Shown here in pieces: positions 43,356-51,681 of a stretch of 64,000 nt of DNA. This DNA comes from an uncultured Burkholderiales bacterium (GTDB lineage: Bacteria; Pseudomonadota; Gammaproteobacteria; Burkholderiales; Burkholderiaceae_C). Position numbers and translations under genes: made by a program. The stretch spans positions 98,086 to 162,085 of the forward strand of contig CAILYC010000040.1 in the NCBI GenBank assembly GCA_903838355.1. Direction: 5' to 3'. How positions within the stretch are numbered: position 1 is the first letter of the stretch; every line of letters starts with the position of its first letter. A model generated the notes under the pieces. That model had not been told where the DNA came from. It saw only the letters and a list, made by a program, of their open reading frames with translations, and made no database searches.

Positions 43356-43714
43356 GTTGACTCAAACCCATCAACCCTTTATCTGTTGAAATGCACCGCG
43401 ATCGCTCGGTGCTAAAGAAACTTTATTGAAGCAAATTTCAAACCCGGCCAGCAACACCCACCCCTGACGAGTGGGTCACGACTTTGGTTTTATCGACACA
43501 GAAAAGAAGAGCTGTAGGCCAAGCACGACCCTCCACCTCCAATTTAATTTAAAAGTATTAAGTTCATCCACCTTAAACTATTTTAAAGATTCAAATTTGA
43601 TTAGGCAAGAGAGACTACCCATCAAATGAGTACTAAAGAATCTATAATCCAAGTTGTTAGACCGAACTCAAGGCCTTGAGACGTTATCATTTGGCTTTCA
43701 CCTCAGCCTTTAGC
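43356..43714. other. 359-base AT-rich divergent intergenic region
   Basis: No gene supported. It contains the promoter of the zinc-ribbon operon (minus) and of the class II aldolase (plus). A TATAAT hexamer at 43643-43648 is a good -10 for the plus strand, though no clear -35 precedes it. CCCAC-CCCTGACGA-GTGGG near 43458-43476 can form a hairpin. Confidence 0.45.
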
Positions 43715-44443
43715 ATGAACATGACACCTGAAAACCATCAATTGATTGAAGATTTGAGCATTGCCAATCGGATTTTGTACCTTGAAGGGGTGGTGGATGG
43801 ATTTGGGCACATCAGTGCCAGAGACGCACAAGACACGACGCGGTTTTGGATCGCAAAAAGCATGGCCCCCGCATTGGTCACCCCCAGCGACATTTTGCAG
43901 TGTGACCTCGAGGGTGTGGTGCACGACCCACAAAACAGAACTTGCTACGTCGAGCGCTTTATTCACAGTGAAATTTACCGTGCAAGACCCGATGTGCAAG
44001 CCATCGTGCATTCGCACTCGATGTCAGTGATTCCGTTTGGTGTGACCTCGCAGCGCCTGAGACCCATTTGCCACATGAGCGGATTTTTGGGCTCACACAC
44101 CCCCATCTATGAAATACGGCAAACCATCGGGGAGACCTCAGATTTGCTCATCACCAGCCAAGCCTTGGGTCGCTCGTTGGCCCAGTCCTTGGGCGCGCAC
44201 ACCGTGGCTTTGATGCGTGGGCACGGCAGCGTGGCCGTTGGAGTGAGCATAGCGCAAGTGGTTTACCGGGCCATTTACACCGAGCTCAATGCCAAGCTTC
44301 AACTCGAGTCAATGAAAATTGGCAACATTGAGTTCCTCACCGATGGCGAAGCCCAGGCCACCGCCGTCATGAACGACCAGCATCTGAAAAGACCTTGGGA
44401 ACTTTGGAAACAAAAAGCCCTCCAATTGCCCCAACTTTTGTAA
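43715..44443 (+). CDS. Class II aldolase/adducin family protein
   Basis: 242 residues. Zinc-binding and catalytic layout of the fuculose-aldolase/adducin fold: GHISARD near the N-terminus, SEIYRARPDVQAIVHSHSMSVIPF (two His ligands), and GAHTVALMRGHGSVAVG (third His). Family reactions are retro-aldol cleavage or decarboxylation of hydroxy-keto acids; the substrate is not readable. The start is at ATG 43715 (43721 is equally possible); an upstream TTG at 43676 adds unrelated residues. It precedes tcuA by 70 bases on the same strand, which suggests a role in carboxylic-acid metabolism. Confidence 0.88.
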   Translation: MNMTPENHQLIEDLSIANRILYLEGVVDGFGHISARDAQDTTRFWIAKSMAPALVTPSDILQCDLEGVVHDPQNRTCYVERFIHSEIYRARPDVQAIVHSHSMSVIPFGVTSQRLRPICHMSGFLGSHTPIYEIRQTIGETSDLLITSQALGRSLAQSLGAHTVALMRGHGSVAVGVSIAQVVYRAIYTELNAKLQLESMKIGNIEFLTDGEAQATAVMNDQHLKRPWELWKQKALQLPQLL

Positions 44444-44513
44444 ACCCATTGAACAAGCGCATTCTGGAGATGGCCAGCTTTTTGCGTCCATTCAAAATTC
44501 ACTGGAGTATTCT

Positions 44514-46034
44514 TTGAGCTCAATCCCCCCCAAACTCGACGTCTTGGTCGTCGGAGGCGGCAATGCTGCGCTTTGCGCTGCCCTTATGGCACGTGAGGCT
44601 GGTTGCAGTGTTCGAATCCTTGAATCGGCCCCCAAGCTTTGGCGCGGTGGCAACTCCACCCACACGCGCAACTTGCGTTGCATGCACGATGCCCCGCAAG
44701 ATGTGCTGCTCGAGGCCTACCCTGAGGAAGAATTTTGGCAAGACTTGCTCAAAGTCACGGGAGGGCTCACCAACGAGGAGATGGCACGCATTGCCATTCG
44801 CCACTCGGCCACTTGCAGGCCTTGGATGTTCAAGCACGGGGTGCGTTTTCAGCCCTCGCTCTCAGGCGCCTTGCACACCGCGCGGACCAATGCTTTTTTC
44901 ATGGGCGGGGGGAAGGCCTTGATCAATGCTTACTTTAGAAGCGCTCAAAATCTTGGCATCGCAATTGATTACGACTGCACCGTGGTCGACCTCGAGCTCC
45001 AAGATGGCCAATTCAAAGCGGCCAAAGCCATTCATCGGTTGCCTGGTGGCAGTACCCAAGAAGAATGGATTCAGGCCAAGAGCTGCGTCTTGGCCTGTGG
45101 TGGTTTTGAGTCCAACATGGAAAAACTCAAAGCCGCCTGGGGTCAAAACGAATGGGGCGAGTGGACTGCCGAGAACTTTTTGGTGCGCGGCACACGCTAC
45201 AACCACGGCGTCTTGATCGATGTCTTGCGAGATTTGGGTGCTGACATGATCGGTGACGCAACCCAAGCGCACATGGTGGCCATTGATGCTAGAGCGCCTG
45301 CCTACGACGGCGGCATTTGCACCCGAATTGATTGCGTCTCCCTTGGCGTCGTGGTGAATAAATTTGCCCAACGCTTTTATGACGAAGGCGAGGATTTCTG
45401 GCCCAAGCGTTATGCCATTTGGGGTCGACTCGTGGCCTTGCAACCGGGACAAATCGCCTACTCCATCACCGACGCCAAAGCAGTGGGTCGCTTCATGCCA
45501 CCAGTCTTTGATGGCACCGTGTGCAACACCTTGGAGGAGTTGGCCCAAACCTTGGGGCTCGACCAAGAGGTCTTCATGAAAACCCTCAACGACTACAACC
45601 AAGCCTGTCAGGTGGGTCACTTTGATCACACCACACTCGACAACTGTCATACAGAGGGGCTTACCCCGGTCAAAAGTCACTGGGCCTTGCCCATCAACAC
45701 AGCCCCCTTTTATGCCTATCCGGTAAGACCCGGCATCACCTTCACCTACTTGGGCCTCAAAACCGACAAAACCACCGCCGTTCATTTCGCCGGACAAGCC
45801 AGCCAGAACCTGTTTGTCGCGGGCGAAATGATGTCGGGCAATGTACTCGGCAAAGGCTACACCGCCGGTGTCGGCATGACCATTGGTACAGCGTTTGGAC
45901 GCATTGCCGGCAGTTCTGCCGCCCAAAGCGTGAAAGCACAATTGGGACAACAATTGGGACAACATTCGGGACAACACCCTGGCTCACACACAGACTCCCA
46001 CCTTTTATCGAAAGAAAAACATGCAAGTGCTTGA
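44514..46034 (+). CDS. tcuA: FAD-dependent tricarballylate dehydrogenase (TcuA family), TTG start
   Basis: 506-residue flavoprotein of the succinate dehydrogenase/fumarate reductase family. FAD motif VLVVGGGNAALCAALMAREAG (TcuA-type GGGNAAL), GGNSTHTRNLRC, VLACGGFESN, and the C-terminal LFVAGEMMSGNVLGKGYTAGVGMTIG. Oxidises tricarballylate to cis-aconitate in Salmonella; here the substrate may be another polycarboxylate. The TTG at 44514 is preceded by GGAG with six-base spacing, and no ATG fits. The C-terminal tail (QLGQQLGQHSGQHPG) comes from a 12-base tandem repeat and is probably dispensable. It overlaps tcuB by 14 bases. Confidence 0.9.
   Translation: MSSIPPKLDVLVVGGGNAALCAALMAREAGCSVRILESAPKLWRGGNSTHTRNLRCMHDAPQDVLLEAYPEEEFWQDLLKVTGGLTNEEMARIAIRHSATCRPWMFKHGVRFQPSLSGALHTARTNAFFMGGGKALINAYFRSAQNLGIAIDYDCTVVDLELQDGQFKAAKAIHRLPGGSTQEEWIQAKSCVLACGGFESNMEKLKAAWGQNEWGEWTAENFLVRGTRYNHGVLIDVLRDLGADMIGDATQAHMVAIDARAPAYDGGICTRIDCVSLGVVVNKFAQRFYDEGEDFWPKRYAIWGRLVALQPGQIAYSITDAKAVGRFMPPVFDGTVCNTLEELAQTLGLDQEVFMKTLNDYNQACQVGHFDHTTLDNCHTEGLTPVKSHWALPINTAPFYAYPVRPGITFTYLGLKTDKTTAVHFAGQASQNLFVAGEMMSGNVLGKGYTAGVGMTIGTAFGRIAGSSAAQSVKAQLGQQLGQHSGQHPGSHTDSHLLSKEKHASA
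45941..45976. repeat. 12-base tandem repeat inside the tcuA 3-prime end
   Basis: ATTGGGACAACA occurs twice and TTCGGGACAACA once in direct succession, encoding the Leu-Gly-Gln-Gln type repeat near the TcuA C-terminus, just before the tcuB start. In-frame copy-number change would only alter the tail length. Confidence 0.85.
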
Positions 46035-47178
46035 GCAATTGGTAAAAGAGGCGCAGGACCTCTCTCGCCCATCATTGGTCTTGGCCGACAGTGAGCGCGA
46101 GGTGGCCAGACAACTTCAAATTTGCAATGCCTGTCGCTATTGCGAGAGTTTTTGCGCGGTCTTTCCCGCCATGACACGGCGCCTGAGCTTTGCGCAAAGC
46201 GACATCCATTACATGGCCAATCTTTGCCACAACTGCGGATCGTGTTTGCACGCATGCCAGTATGCCGAGCCCCATGACTTTGCCGTCAATATTCCACGCT
46301 CCATGGCACAAGTGAGGCTTAAAACTTACGAGACCTATGCATGGCCAGCCTTCATGGGCGTCACCTACGCCAAAAACGGACTGTGGCTGGCCCTGTGTTT
46401 GTTTGCCAGTTTGGCGCTCTTCATTGGACTGCTGCTGCCCGCGCCCACCCAGGAGGTCAGTAATTTTTATGGTCTCATGAGCCACGAGACCATGGTGTCG
46501 TGGTTTGCACCGGTGTTTTTGTTTGATGTCTTGGCGCTCTCCATAGGCGTTTACAACTTTCTCAGCAACATCACACCGGCCACATCAGGCGCAGCGCTCA
46601 CAAGACCTGCCGCACTGGAGGCCACCCACAACATCATGAGCTTGAAATACTTGGACGGAGGCCACCACGAAGGCTGCAACAACGAAGACGACGCCTTTAC
46701 CCTTTGGCGCCAACGCATGCACCATTTCACCTTTTATGGTTTTTTGCTGTGCTTTGCCTCGACTAGTGTGGCAACCCTCTACCACTACCTCTTGGGCGAG
46801 CATGCGCCTTATGCTTGGGGCACATGGCCCAAAGTTTTGGGGGTGGTGGGCGGCATGAGCCTGTTGCTCGGGACCCTGGGGCTGGGGTGGCTTAATTTAA
46901 AACGCCATCCTTGGCATGGGGACTTGAAGCAAAAACCCATGGACTTGGGCTTCATCGCGCTCTTGGCGCTTTGCGCCAGCACAGGTCTGTTGCTCTGGGT
47001 GAGCCATGGCAGTACTTTTTTGCCGTCCATGCTCGCCGCCCATTTGGCCAGCATCATGGCGCTCTTTTTGACCCTGCCGTACGGGAAATTTGCCCACGGC
47101 ATTTACCGCAGCGCGGCCTTGATTCGGTTCTCTGTTGAGAAGCGCCAAGCAACGGGCTTGGTTCTCAAAGAAGACTAG
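46021..47178 (+). CDS. tcuB: TcuB-type Fe-S membrane electron-transfer protein
   Basis: 385 residues. Two ferredoxin-like cysteine clusters near the N-terminus (CNACRYCESFCAVFP and CHNCGSCLHACQYAEPHDF) are followed by six or so membrane helices from about 105 onward (ALCLFASLALFIGLLLPA, HHFTFYGFLLCFASTSVATLYHYL, DLGFIALLALCASTGLLLWVSHG). This is TcuB/CitB, which reoxidises TcuA FADH2 and passes electrons to the quinone pool. Start ATG 46021 lies within the end of tcuA, implying translational coupling. Confidence 0.92.
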   Translation: MQVLEQLVKEAQDLSRPSLVLADSEREVARQLQICNACRYCESFCAVFPAMTRRLSFAQSDIHYMANLCHNCGSCLHACQYAEPHDFAVNIPRSMAQVRLKTYETYAWPAFMGVTYAKNGLWLALCLFASLALFIGLLLPAPTQEVSNFYGLMSHETMVSWFAPVFLFDVLALSIGVYNFLSNITPATSGAALTRPAALEATHNIMSLKYLDGGHHEGCNNEDDAFTLWRQRMHHFTFYGFLLCFASTSVATLYHYLLGEHAPYAWGTWPKVLGVVGGMSLLLGTLGLGWLNLKRHPWHGDLKQKPMDLGFIALLALCASTGLLLWVSHGSTFLPSMLAAHLASIMALFLTLPYGKFAHGIYRSAALIRFSVEKRQATGLVLKED

Positions 47179-47225
47179 GCAAAAGACTCCTCAAAGAACA
47201 TCGACCTCAGCCCAAGACCTGCGCC

Positions 47226-48842
47226 ATGACATCGCCTAGCAACAGCTTTACATTACCGACCTCACTCGAGGCGTGGAAAAAGCTTGAGAACTTGGCCCAG
47301 CCCGGTGTGGTCGAGCACTTGCGCGATCTCTTGATCGACCCAGAGCGCTCACACGCCATGACGGTGAGTCTGCACGGCATGGAATTGAATTACTCACACC
47401 AAAGGGTAACGACTGAGGTGATGGTGGCCTTGGCCGAATTGGCACAAGGCACCCAACTCAAGGAGCACACCCAAGCGCTCTTTGCTGGCGAGCGGGTCAA
47501 TGTGAGCGAGCAGCGTGCGGCCCTTCACGTGGCCCTTCGAGGCCAAGGCCTCCAACACCCTCCTTGGGGAGAGGCGATACAGGCGCAAGTTGGCACAGAA
47601 TTGGCGCGTGTTTGCCGCTTTGTCGATCTCTTTGAATCCCATCAACTCAAGGGCTTTGGCGGTGAGCCTTTCACCGATGTGGTCAATCTGGGCATCGGCG
47701 GCTCGGCCCTTGGGCCCATGACCTGCGTGCAAGCCCTTGAGGGCTTGAATCAAGGCCCCAGCACTCACGCTCGGGTACATTTTGTCTCCAATGTCGACGC
47801 TTGGAGTTTGTGGCATACGCTCAAGGGGCTGAACCCTCGCACGACCTTGTTCGTGGTGCAAAGCAAGACCTTCACCACCCAAGAAACCACGCTGCTGGCA
47901 AGCTCGGCCAAGCGCTGGCTTGTTGACCAAGGATGCTCCGAACACGATCTGCCAAGGCACTTGGTGGCCGTGACAGCCCGCCAAGACTTGGCCTTGAAAC
48001 AAGGCTTCTTGGCCGAACAAACGTTTCACTTTTGGGACTGGGTGGGCGGGCGCTATTCGGTGTGGTCCTCCATAGGACTGCCCGTTGCCTTGGCCATTGG
48101 GGCCGAGAATTTCAAATCCATGCTCTCAGGTGCCAGGGCCATGGACGAGCACTTTTTCACGGCGCCTGTCTTGGAGAACATGCCCACCCTCATGGCGCTC
48201 CTGGGCGTTTGGAACCGCAATTTTTTAAAGGCACCCTCGCACCACATTGCCACCTATGCCTACCGATTGAGAGGACTCACCCCCTATATTCAGCAGCTAG
48301 ACATGGAGTCCAATGGCAAGGGCACACACCTGAACGCCAATCGCGTTCAAATCGAGACCGCACCCATCGTTTGGGGTGGCCTTGGCATAGACGGACAGCA
48401 TGCCTATTTTCAGCTGATCCACCAAGGCCAGCATTTGGTGCCCGTGGACTTCATTGGCGTGAGACACGACAGCGCTTGCCCATTGCCTTTGGCCCAGGAG
48501 CACCTGCGCTGCCTGCAATTGAACATGATGGCGCAGGCCCAGGCCATGGCCCTGGGCCGGGACGAATCGCACACAAGGCAAGAGATGACCGCTCAAGGAC
48601 TCAGCGCCGAGGCCATCGATGCCCTTGCCCCGCACCGCTCTTTTCGAGGCAACACCCCGAGTTCAAGCCTGTGGTTGCAAGAGCTGGATGCATTTAGCCT
48701 TGGCATGCTGATGGCACTTTATGAACACAAAACCTTTGTTCAAGCAACCCTGTGGGGCATCAACCCCTTTGACCAATGGGGTGTGGAGTTGGGTAAAACC
48801 ATGGCCAACGAACTCGCCCAAGAAGGCAAGAAGCCAAGTTGA
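47226..48842 (+). CDS. pgi: Glucose-6-phosphate isomerase
   Basis: 538 residues. PGI marks: NLGIGGSALGPMTCVQAL, LFVVQSKTFTTQETTLLASSAKRW, signature 1 WVGGRYSVWSSIGLPVALAIG, the catalytic His/Glu region QLDMESNGKGTH, and signature 2 NPFDQWGVELGK. Interconverts glucose 6-phosphate and fructose 6-phosphate. The frame is complete with a normal length, but its stop codon TGA (48840-48842) lies within the sequence shared by both TnpB-end relics, so the last codons were probably reset by that insertion. It lies 47 bases behind tcuB and may be cotranscribed. Confidence 0.96.
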   Translation: MTSPSNSFTLPTSLEAWKKLENLAQPGVVEHLRDLLIDPERSHAMTVSLHGMELNYSHQRVTTEVMVALAELAQGTQLKEHTQALFAGERVNVSEQRAALHVALRGQGLQHPPWGEAIQAQVGTELARVCRFVDLFESHQLKGFGGEPFTDVVNLGIGGSALGPMTCVQALEGLNQGPSTHARVHFVSNVDAWSLWHTLKGLNPRTTLFVVQSKTFTTQETTLLASSAKRWLVDQGCSEHDLPRHLVAVTARQDLALKQGFLAEQTFHFWDWVGGRYSVWSSIGLPVALAIGAENFKSMLSGARAMDEHFFTAPVLENMPTLMALLGVWNRNFLKAPSHHIATYAYRLRGLTPYIQQLDMESNGKGTHLNANRVQIETAPIVWGGLGIDGQHAYFQLIHQGQHLVPVDFIGVRHDSACPLPLAQEHLRCLQLNMMAQAQAMALGRDESHTRQEMTAQGLSAEAIDALAPHRSFRGNTPSSSLWLQELDAFSLGMLMALYEHKTFVQATLWGINPFDQWGVELGKTMANELAQEGKKPS

Positions 48843-49038
48843 CATCCTCCCGGCCCTGAAGAGACCGGGATTCCTACGTTGCCATGCATGAGAAACCTCA
48901 TGCGCAGTCACTTCAGTGCGTTCTTGCTTCACTGAGGCTGGTTTCGCCGTGGTCTTACGACCCCGGCCAGAGCCTTCCTCTGCACAGGCCAACAAGCGCT
49001 ACCCGCGCTCTAAAATATTGATTGCGCCCACCGCATCG
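48839..49038 (-). mobile_element. Right-end region of an IS200/IS605-type (TnpB) element, copy 1
   Basis: About 200 bases repeated at 52726-52926 with roughly 6% differences. The outer end TTGACATCC is followed by a hairpin, TCCCGG-(11)-CCGGGA at 48848-48870, and a second perfect hairpin CATGAG-AAAC-CTCATG at 48887-48902. Such structured 3-prime ends are typical of IS1341/IS605-like elements. It abuts the pgi stop codon. No TnpA or left end is seen. Confidence 0.75.
48841..48990 (-). ncRNA. Possible omega-RNA (reRNA) scaffold of the TnpB relic, copy 1
   Basis: In IS605-family elements the RNA guide of TnpB is made from the tnpB 3-prime end and the right end, with the guide taken from the flank just past the element. 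Here the two conserved hairpins lie in that place, and the flank that would serve as guide is the 3-prime end of pgi (antisense). Expression is not shown and the boundaries are approximate. Confidence 0.35.
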
Positions 49039-49284
49039 GCATTGTCTGCGTGACCACAAGCGGCACACAAGAACTCGACTTCTTTGAGCCGGTTTTCTTT
49101 GGCGACCTGGCCGCAGCACGGACAAGTCTGACTGGTGTGATGGGACGCAACGCACAGCAAAATGCCGCCGTTCCAAGCCATTTTGTACCCCAGTTGCCGC
49201 CTGAACTCGCCCCAGCCTTGATCGAGGATGGCGCGGTTCAAACCAGACTTTTTGGTCGCCATCTGATTTTGCAGCCTCGTGTGG
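48841..49284 (-). pseudogene. TnpB (IS200/IS605 OrfB) C-terminal remnant with in-frame amber codon
   Basis: The minus strand encodes the TnpB C-terminus: KSGLNRAILDQGWGEFRRQL, then the zinc finger TCPCCG and FLCAACGHADNADAVGAINILERG, including the last RuvC residues (NADAVGA). After LERG a TAG (48999-49001) interrupts the frame; past it the sequence continues RLLACAEEGSGR to the element end. The second relic has CAG (Gln) at this place, so the amber codon is a point mutation. The N-terminal three quarters of TnpB are gone. Some 20 bases upstream of ATG 49262 remain TnpB-like in frame. Confidence 0.85.
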
Positions 49285-49443
49285 TGGCGCTCCGGTAGCG
49301 ATCATTCGCCAAGACATCGAACAACACCGAACAACATCGAACAACAGCAAACACCCAAACAGCCGACAACCCGAAACACCTTCGGTGTCCGCGCTATCCA
49401 TCCTCCCCCTTAACGCAGAGGATTTCCGCGCACCCTGTTAACA

Positions 49444-50247
49444 TCAAGGCGCGACGTCGGCACCGTCAATCTTGTGGGTGGACAAAGACTGGGCGACCAT
49501 GCCGGACTTTTTCATCTCCTCGACAAAAGCCGAGAGGTAGTCATGTGCTTTGGCGTCTCTGGCTTTGGGCAGTCCCATGGCTTGCTCAATGACCATGAAA
49601 CGGCCTGGTAAAAGACGCAAGTGCTCAAAGCGTTTCAAGTCGGCTTGCAACTGTTGCTTGACACCGGCGGCCACTTCCAAGTTTTCCTCGACAAACATAT
49701 CGACCACCGTGGGGGAAGTTGGGGCACGCACGATGGTGGCGTTTTTGAGCTCTCGCGTTAAAAACAAATCATACGCCGAGCCCTTGCCCACCGCTACGCG
49801 GGTGTGTGCTCGGTCCACCTCGTCGTTGCTTTTCAAGGCAGAACCCTCTCTCACCAAGTAACTGCCTTCGATGAGGACATAGGCCTTGGTGAAATGGATG
49901 CCCTCGCCGCGCTTGGGATCGATGGCAAAAAAACCGACGTCGGCTTGGTCGTCTTGCACGGCTTGGACCGATTTGCCCGCTGAATCAAAGACCACCAACT
50001 CGAGCTCGAGATTGAGTTTTTTGGCCAGTGCACGGGCCAAGTCCACCGATACACCGATAGGCTCACCCGTTACTGGGTCTTTGTTGGCCAAAATGGGGTT
50101 GCCCAAATTGATCGAAGCACGCAGCTTGCCGTGGGTGTGGGGCGCCATCAGGTGGGCGATGGTTGTCTCGGGGGTTTGTGCTGAGATGGTCATGGGGCTA
50201 AAAATGAAAAAAGAGATAAAGAAAGAGTATAAAAGAACAAAGCGCAT
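49444..50247 (-). CDS. Periplasmic amino acid-type solute-binding protein (SBP_bac_3 family)
   Basis: 267 residues. A signal peptide (MRFVLLYSFFISFFIFSPMTISAQ) precedes a type II binding fold: GKLRASINLGNPILANKDPVTGEPIGVSVDLARALAKKLNLELELVVFDSAGKSVQAVQDDQADVGFFAIDPKR is the typical opening, then KAYVLIEGSYLV and VAVGKGSAYDLFL. No ABC permease or ATPase is adjacent, so it is an orphan receptor, or its partners are elsewhere. The start at 50247 has TTGGAG six bases upstream. Lies inside the segment bracketed by the two TnpB relics. Confidence 0.88.
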   Translation of the reverse strand: MRFVLLYSFFISFFIFSPMTISAQTPETTIAHLMAPHTHGKLRASINLGNPILANKDPVTGEPIGVSVDLARALAKKLNLELELVVFDSAGKSVQAVQDDQADVGFFAIDPKRGEGIHFTKAYVLIEGSYLVREGSALKSNDEVDRAHTRVAVGKGSAYDLFLTRELKNATIVRAPTSPTVVDMFVEENLEVAAGVKQQLQADLKRFEHLRLLPGRFMVIEQAMGLPKARDAKAHDYLSAFVEEMKKSGMVAQSLSTHKIDGADVAP

Positions 50248-50739
50248 GAAAGACTCCAAGATACCAACACGGCAAGTGCTTGGCAAAAAAATATAGCACC
50301 ACCCAAGACTTTGCAACAGGGACCTTACCCTGATGGATGGGCATCAACGCTTGCACCCATCCAATCGAGCGCTTTAAAAACCTAGGCTCAACGGGCCCCA
50401 CGGATGAATCTGGGGGGGGGTTGGGAGACCCGCATTCGCAGGGTATCCGGGCTCTTGCAAAGCTGCAACAATATCCTTGCGTGACCACGAACAAATCTCC
50501 ATTGACGTGCGATCTGCTCTGACGGGATGGCCACCGTGGGGACGACAAAAGCCCTCCCGCTTGCAGATTGATCTTTGCATAGCCCCACACGTCGCGGCAA
50601 CGGTTTCGCAGCCGCCCAGCTTGCACCAAGCCGAGGGTGGGCAATGCGCTCACATTTGTTCAATCGAACAAAACGCATTAAGATCGAGGGGCCCTCAAGA
50701 TTGCTGTCCACCCCTCAAAAAACGAAAATCGATCAAACC
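50248..50739. other. 492-base intergenic region between divergent receptor and aldolase genes
   Basis: Several overlapping open frames exist on both strands, but none resembles a protein and none has a ribosome site. A run of nine G is at 50412-50420 and a CCTAGG motif at 50381-50386. The GC-rich middle (about 50390-50640) could fold strongly, yet I find no signature of 6S RNA, RNase P, SRP RNA or a known riboswitch. It may be decayed coding sequence. Confidence 0.45.
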
Positions 50740-51537
50740 ATGAGTACACTCAAACTAGACACCCAATTCAAATCGGTTCAGTCTCACGTGAGCCCCGAGG
50801 AGTGGCAAGCCAGGGTGGAACTGGCCGCCTGCTATCGACTCGTTGATGTGTACGAAATGTCAGACTTGATCTACAACCACATCACGCTAAAAATCCCAGG
50901 CACCGAGCACTTGCTCATCAATTTGTATGGTCTTTTGTACAAAGAGATCACCGCATCGAGCCTGGCGAAGATCGACATCGACGGCAACATTCTTTATAAG
51001 CCAGACACCGATTACGGCATCAACAAATCGGGCTATGTGATCCACGGCGCGATCCACCAAGCCCGCAGCGATGTCAACAGCGTCATCCACACCCACACGC
51101 GCGCGGGCATGGCGGTCTCGAGCATGGCGTGTGGCTTGCTGCCCATGACGCAGACGTCCATGCGTTTTGTGGGTCACATGGGCTATCATGATTTCCAAGG
51201 GCCGGCCATTGATTTGAAGGAGCGAGAGAGCTTGGTCGCAGACTTGGGGAAGCATGACGCCATGGTGCTTCGCAACCACGGACTGCTCACCTGCGGCTCA
51301 ACGGTGCAGCAAGCCTTCAACACCATGTACCAATTGGAATTGTCTTGCCGCGCCCAAGTGGACGTGATGGCCGCCAAGACCGATATGGTTCTGCCCGGAC
51401 AAGATGTGCTTGAACGCACAGCCCATTTGTACCAACCTGGCACGCGCAGGCCTTACGGTGTGCTCGAGTGGCCCGCATTGATTCGTCGACTCGAAGCCGA
51501 GAGCGCAAATTCTGCCTACCCAAGATACGACTCCTAA
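50740..51537 (+). CDS. Class II aldolase/adducin family protein
   Basis: 265 residues. Adducin-type fold: RVELAACYRLVDVYEMSDLIYNHITLKIPG, then VIHGAIHQARSDVNSVIHTHTRAGMAVS with the HTHT zinc pair, and HDAMVLRNHGLLTCGSTVQQAF with the third His. This subgroup (class II aldolase in aromatic or sugar-acid clusters) is distinct from the copy at 43715. Substrate unknown. The start ATG 50740 opens the family sequence; upstream in-frame codons do not. Convergent with the lactonase-like gene. Confidence 0.88.
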   Translation: MSTLKLDTQFKSVQSHVSPEEWQARVELAACYRLVDVYEMSDLIYNHITLKIPGTEHLLINLYGLLYKEITASSLAKIDIDGNILYKPDTDYGINKSGYVIHGAIHQARSDVNSVIHTHTRAGMAVSSMACGLLPMTQTSMRFVGHMGYHDFQGPAIDLKERESLVADLGKHDAMVLRNHGLLTCGSTVQQAFNTMYQLELSCRAQVDVMAAKTDMVLPGQDVLERTAHLYQPGTRRPYGVLEWPALIRRLEAESANSAYPRYDS

Positions 51538-51628
51538 ACGCATCACACTGGCTTGGCGTATTCGTCTGCCTCAATCTGGATTGACGTCTACCCACTGTTG
51601 AGCTTGGCAAGACGTATTTTAGATGCGC

Positions 51629-51648
51629 TTGCCCGAGCGGGCAATTTT
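51629..51648 (+). terminator. Possible terminator after the class II aldolase
   Basis: TTGCCC-GAGC-GGGCAA forms a 6-bp stem with a 4-base loop, followed by TTTT. It is in the convergent gap, 92 bases past the aldolase stop. Short T-run, so a modest call. Confidence 0.45.
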
Positions 51649-51681
51649 GAACCCACAGACCGAATGCAATGGCTTCTAGCT

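Noticed and set aside
44862..45977. Long minus-strand open frame (371 codons) opposite tcuA
   Set aside because: It lies wholly antisense to a flavoprotein gene with clear motifs; the translation has no family resemblance and arises from codon bias.
48955..49401. 148-codon minus-strand frame overlapping the TnpB remnant
   Set aside because: It is in a different frame from the conserved zinc-finger and RuvC end of TnpB and has no family match.
50388..50711. 107-codon minus-strand frame in the gap before the aldolase
   Set aside because: No ribosome site, no family resemblance, and overlapping frames of similar length on both strands; more like non-coding or decayed DNA.
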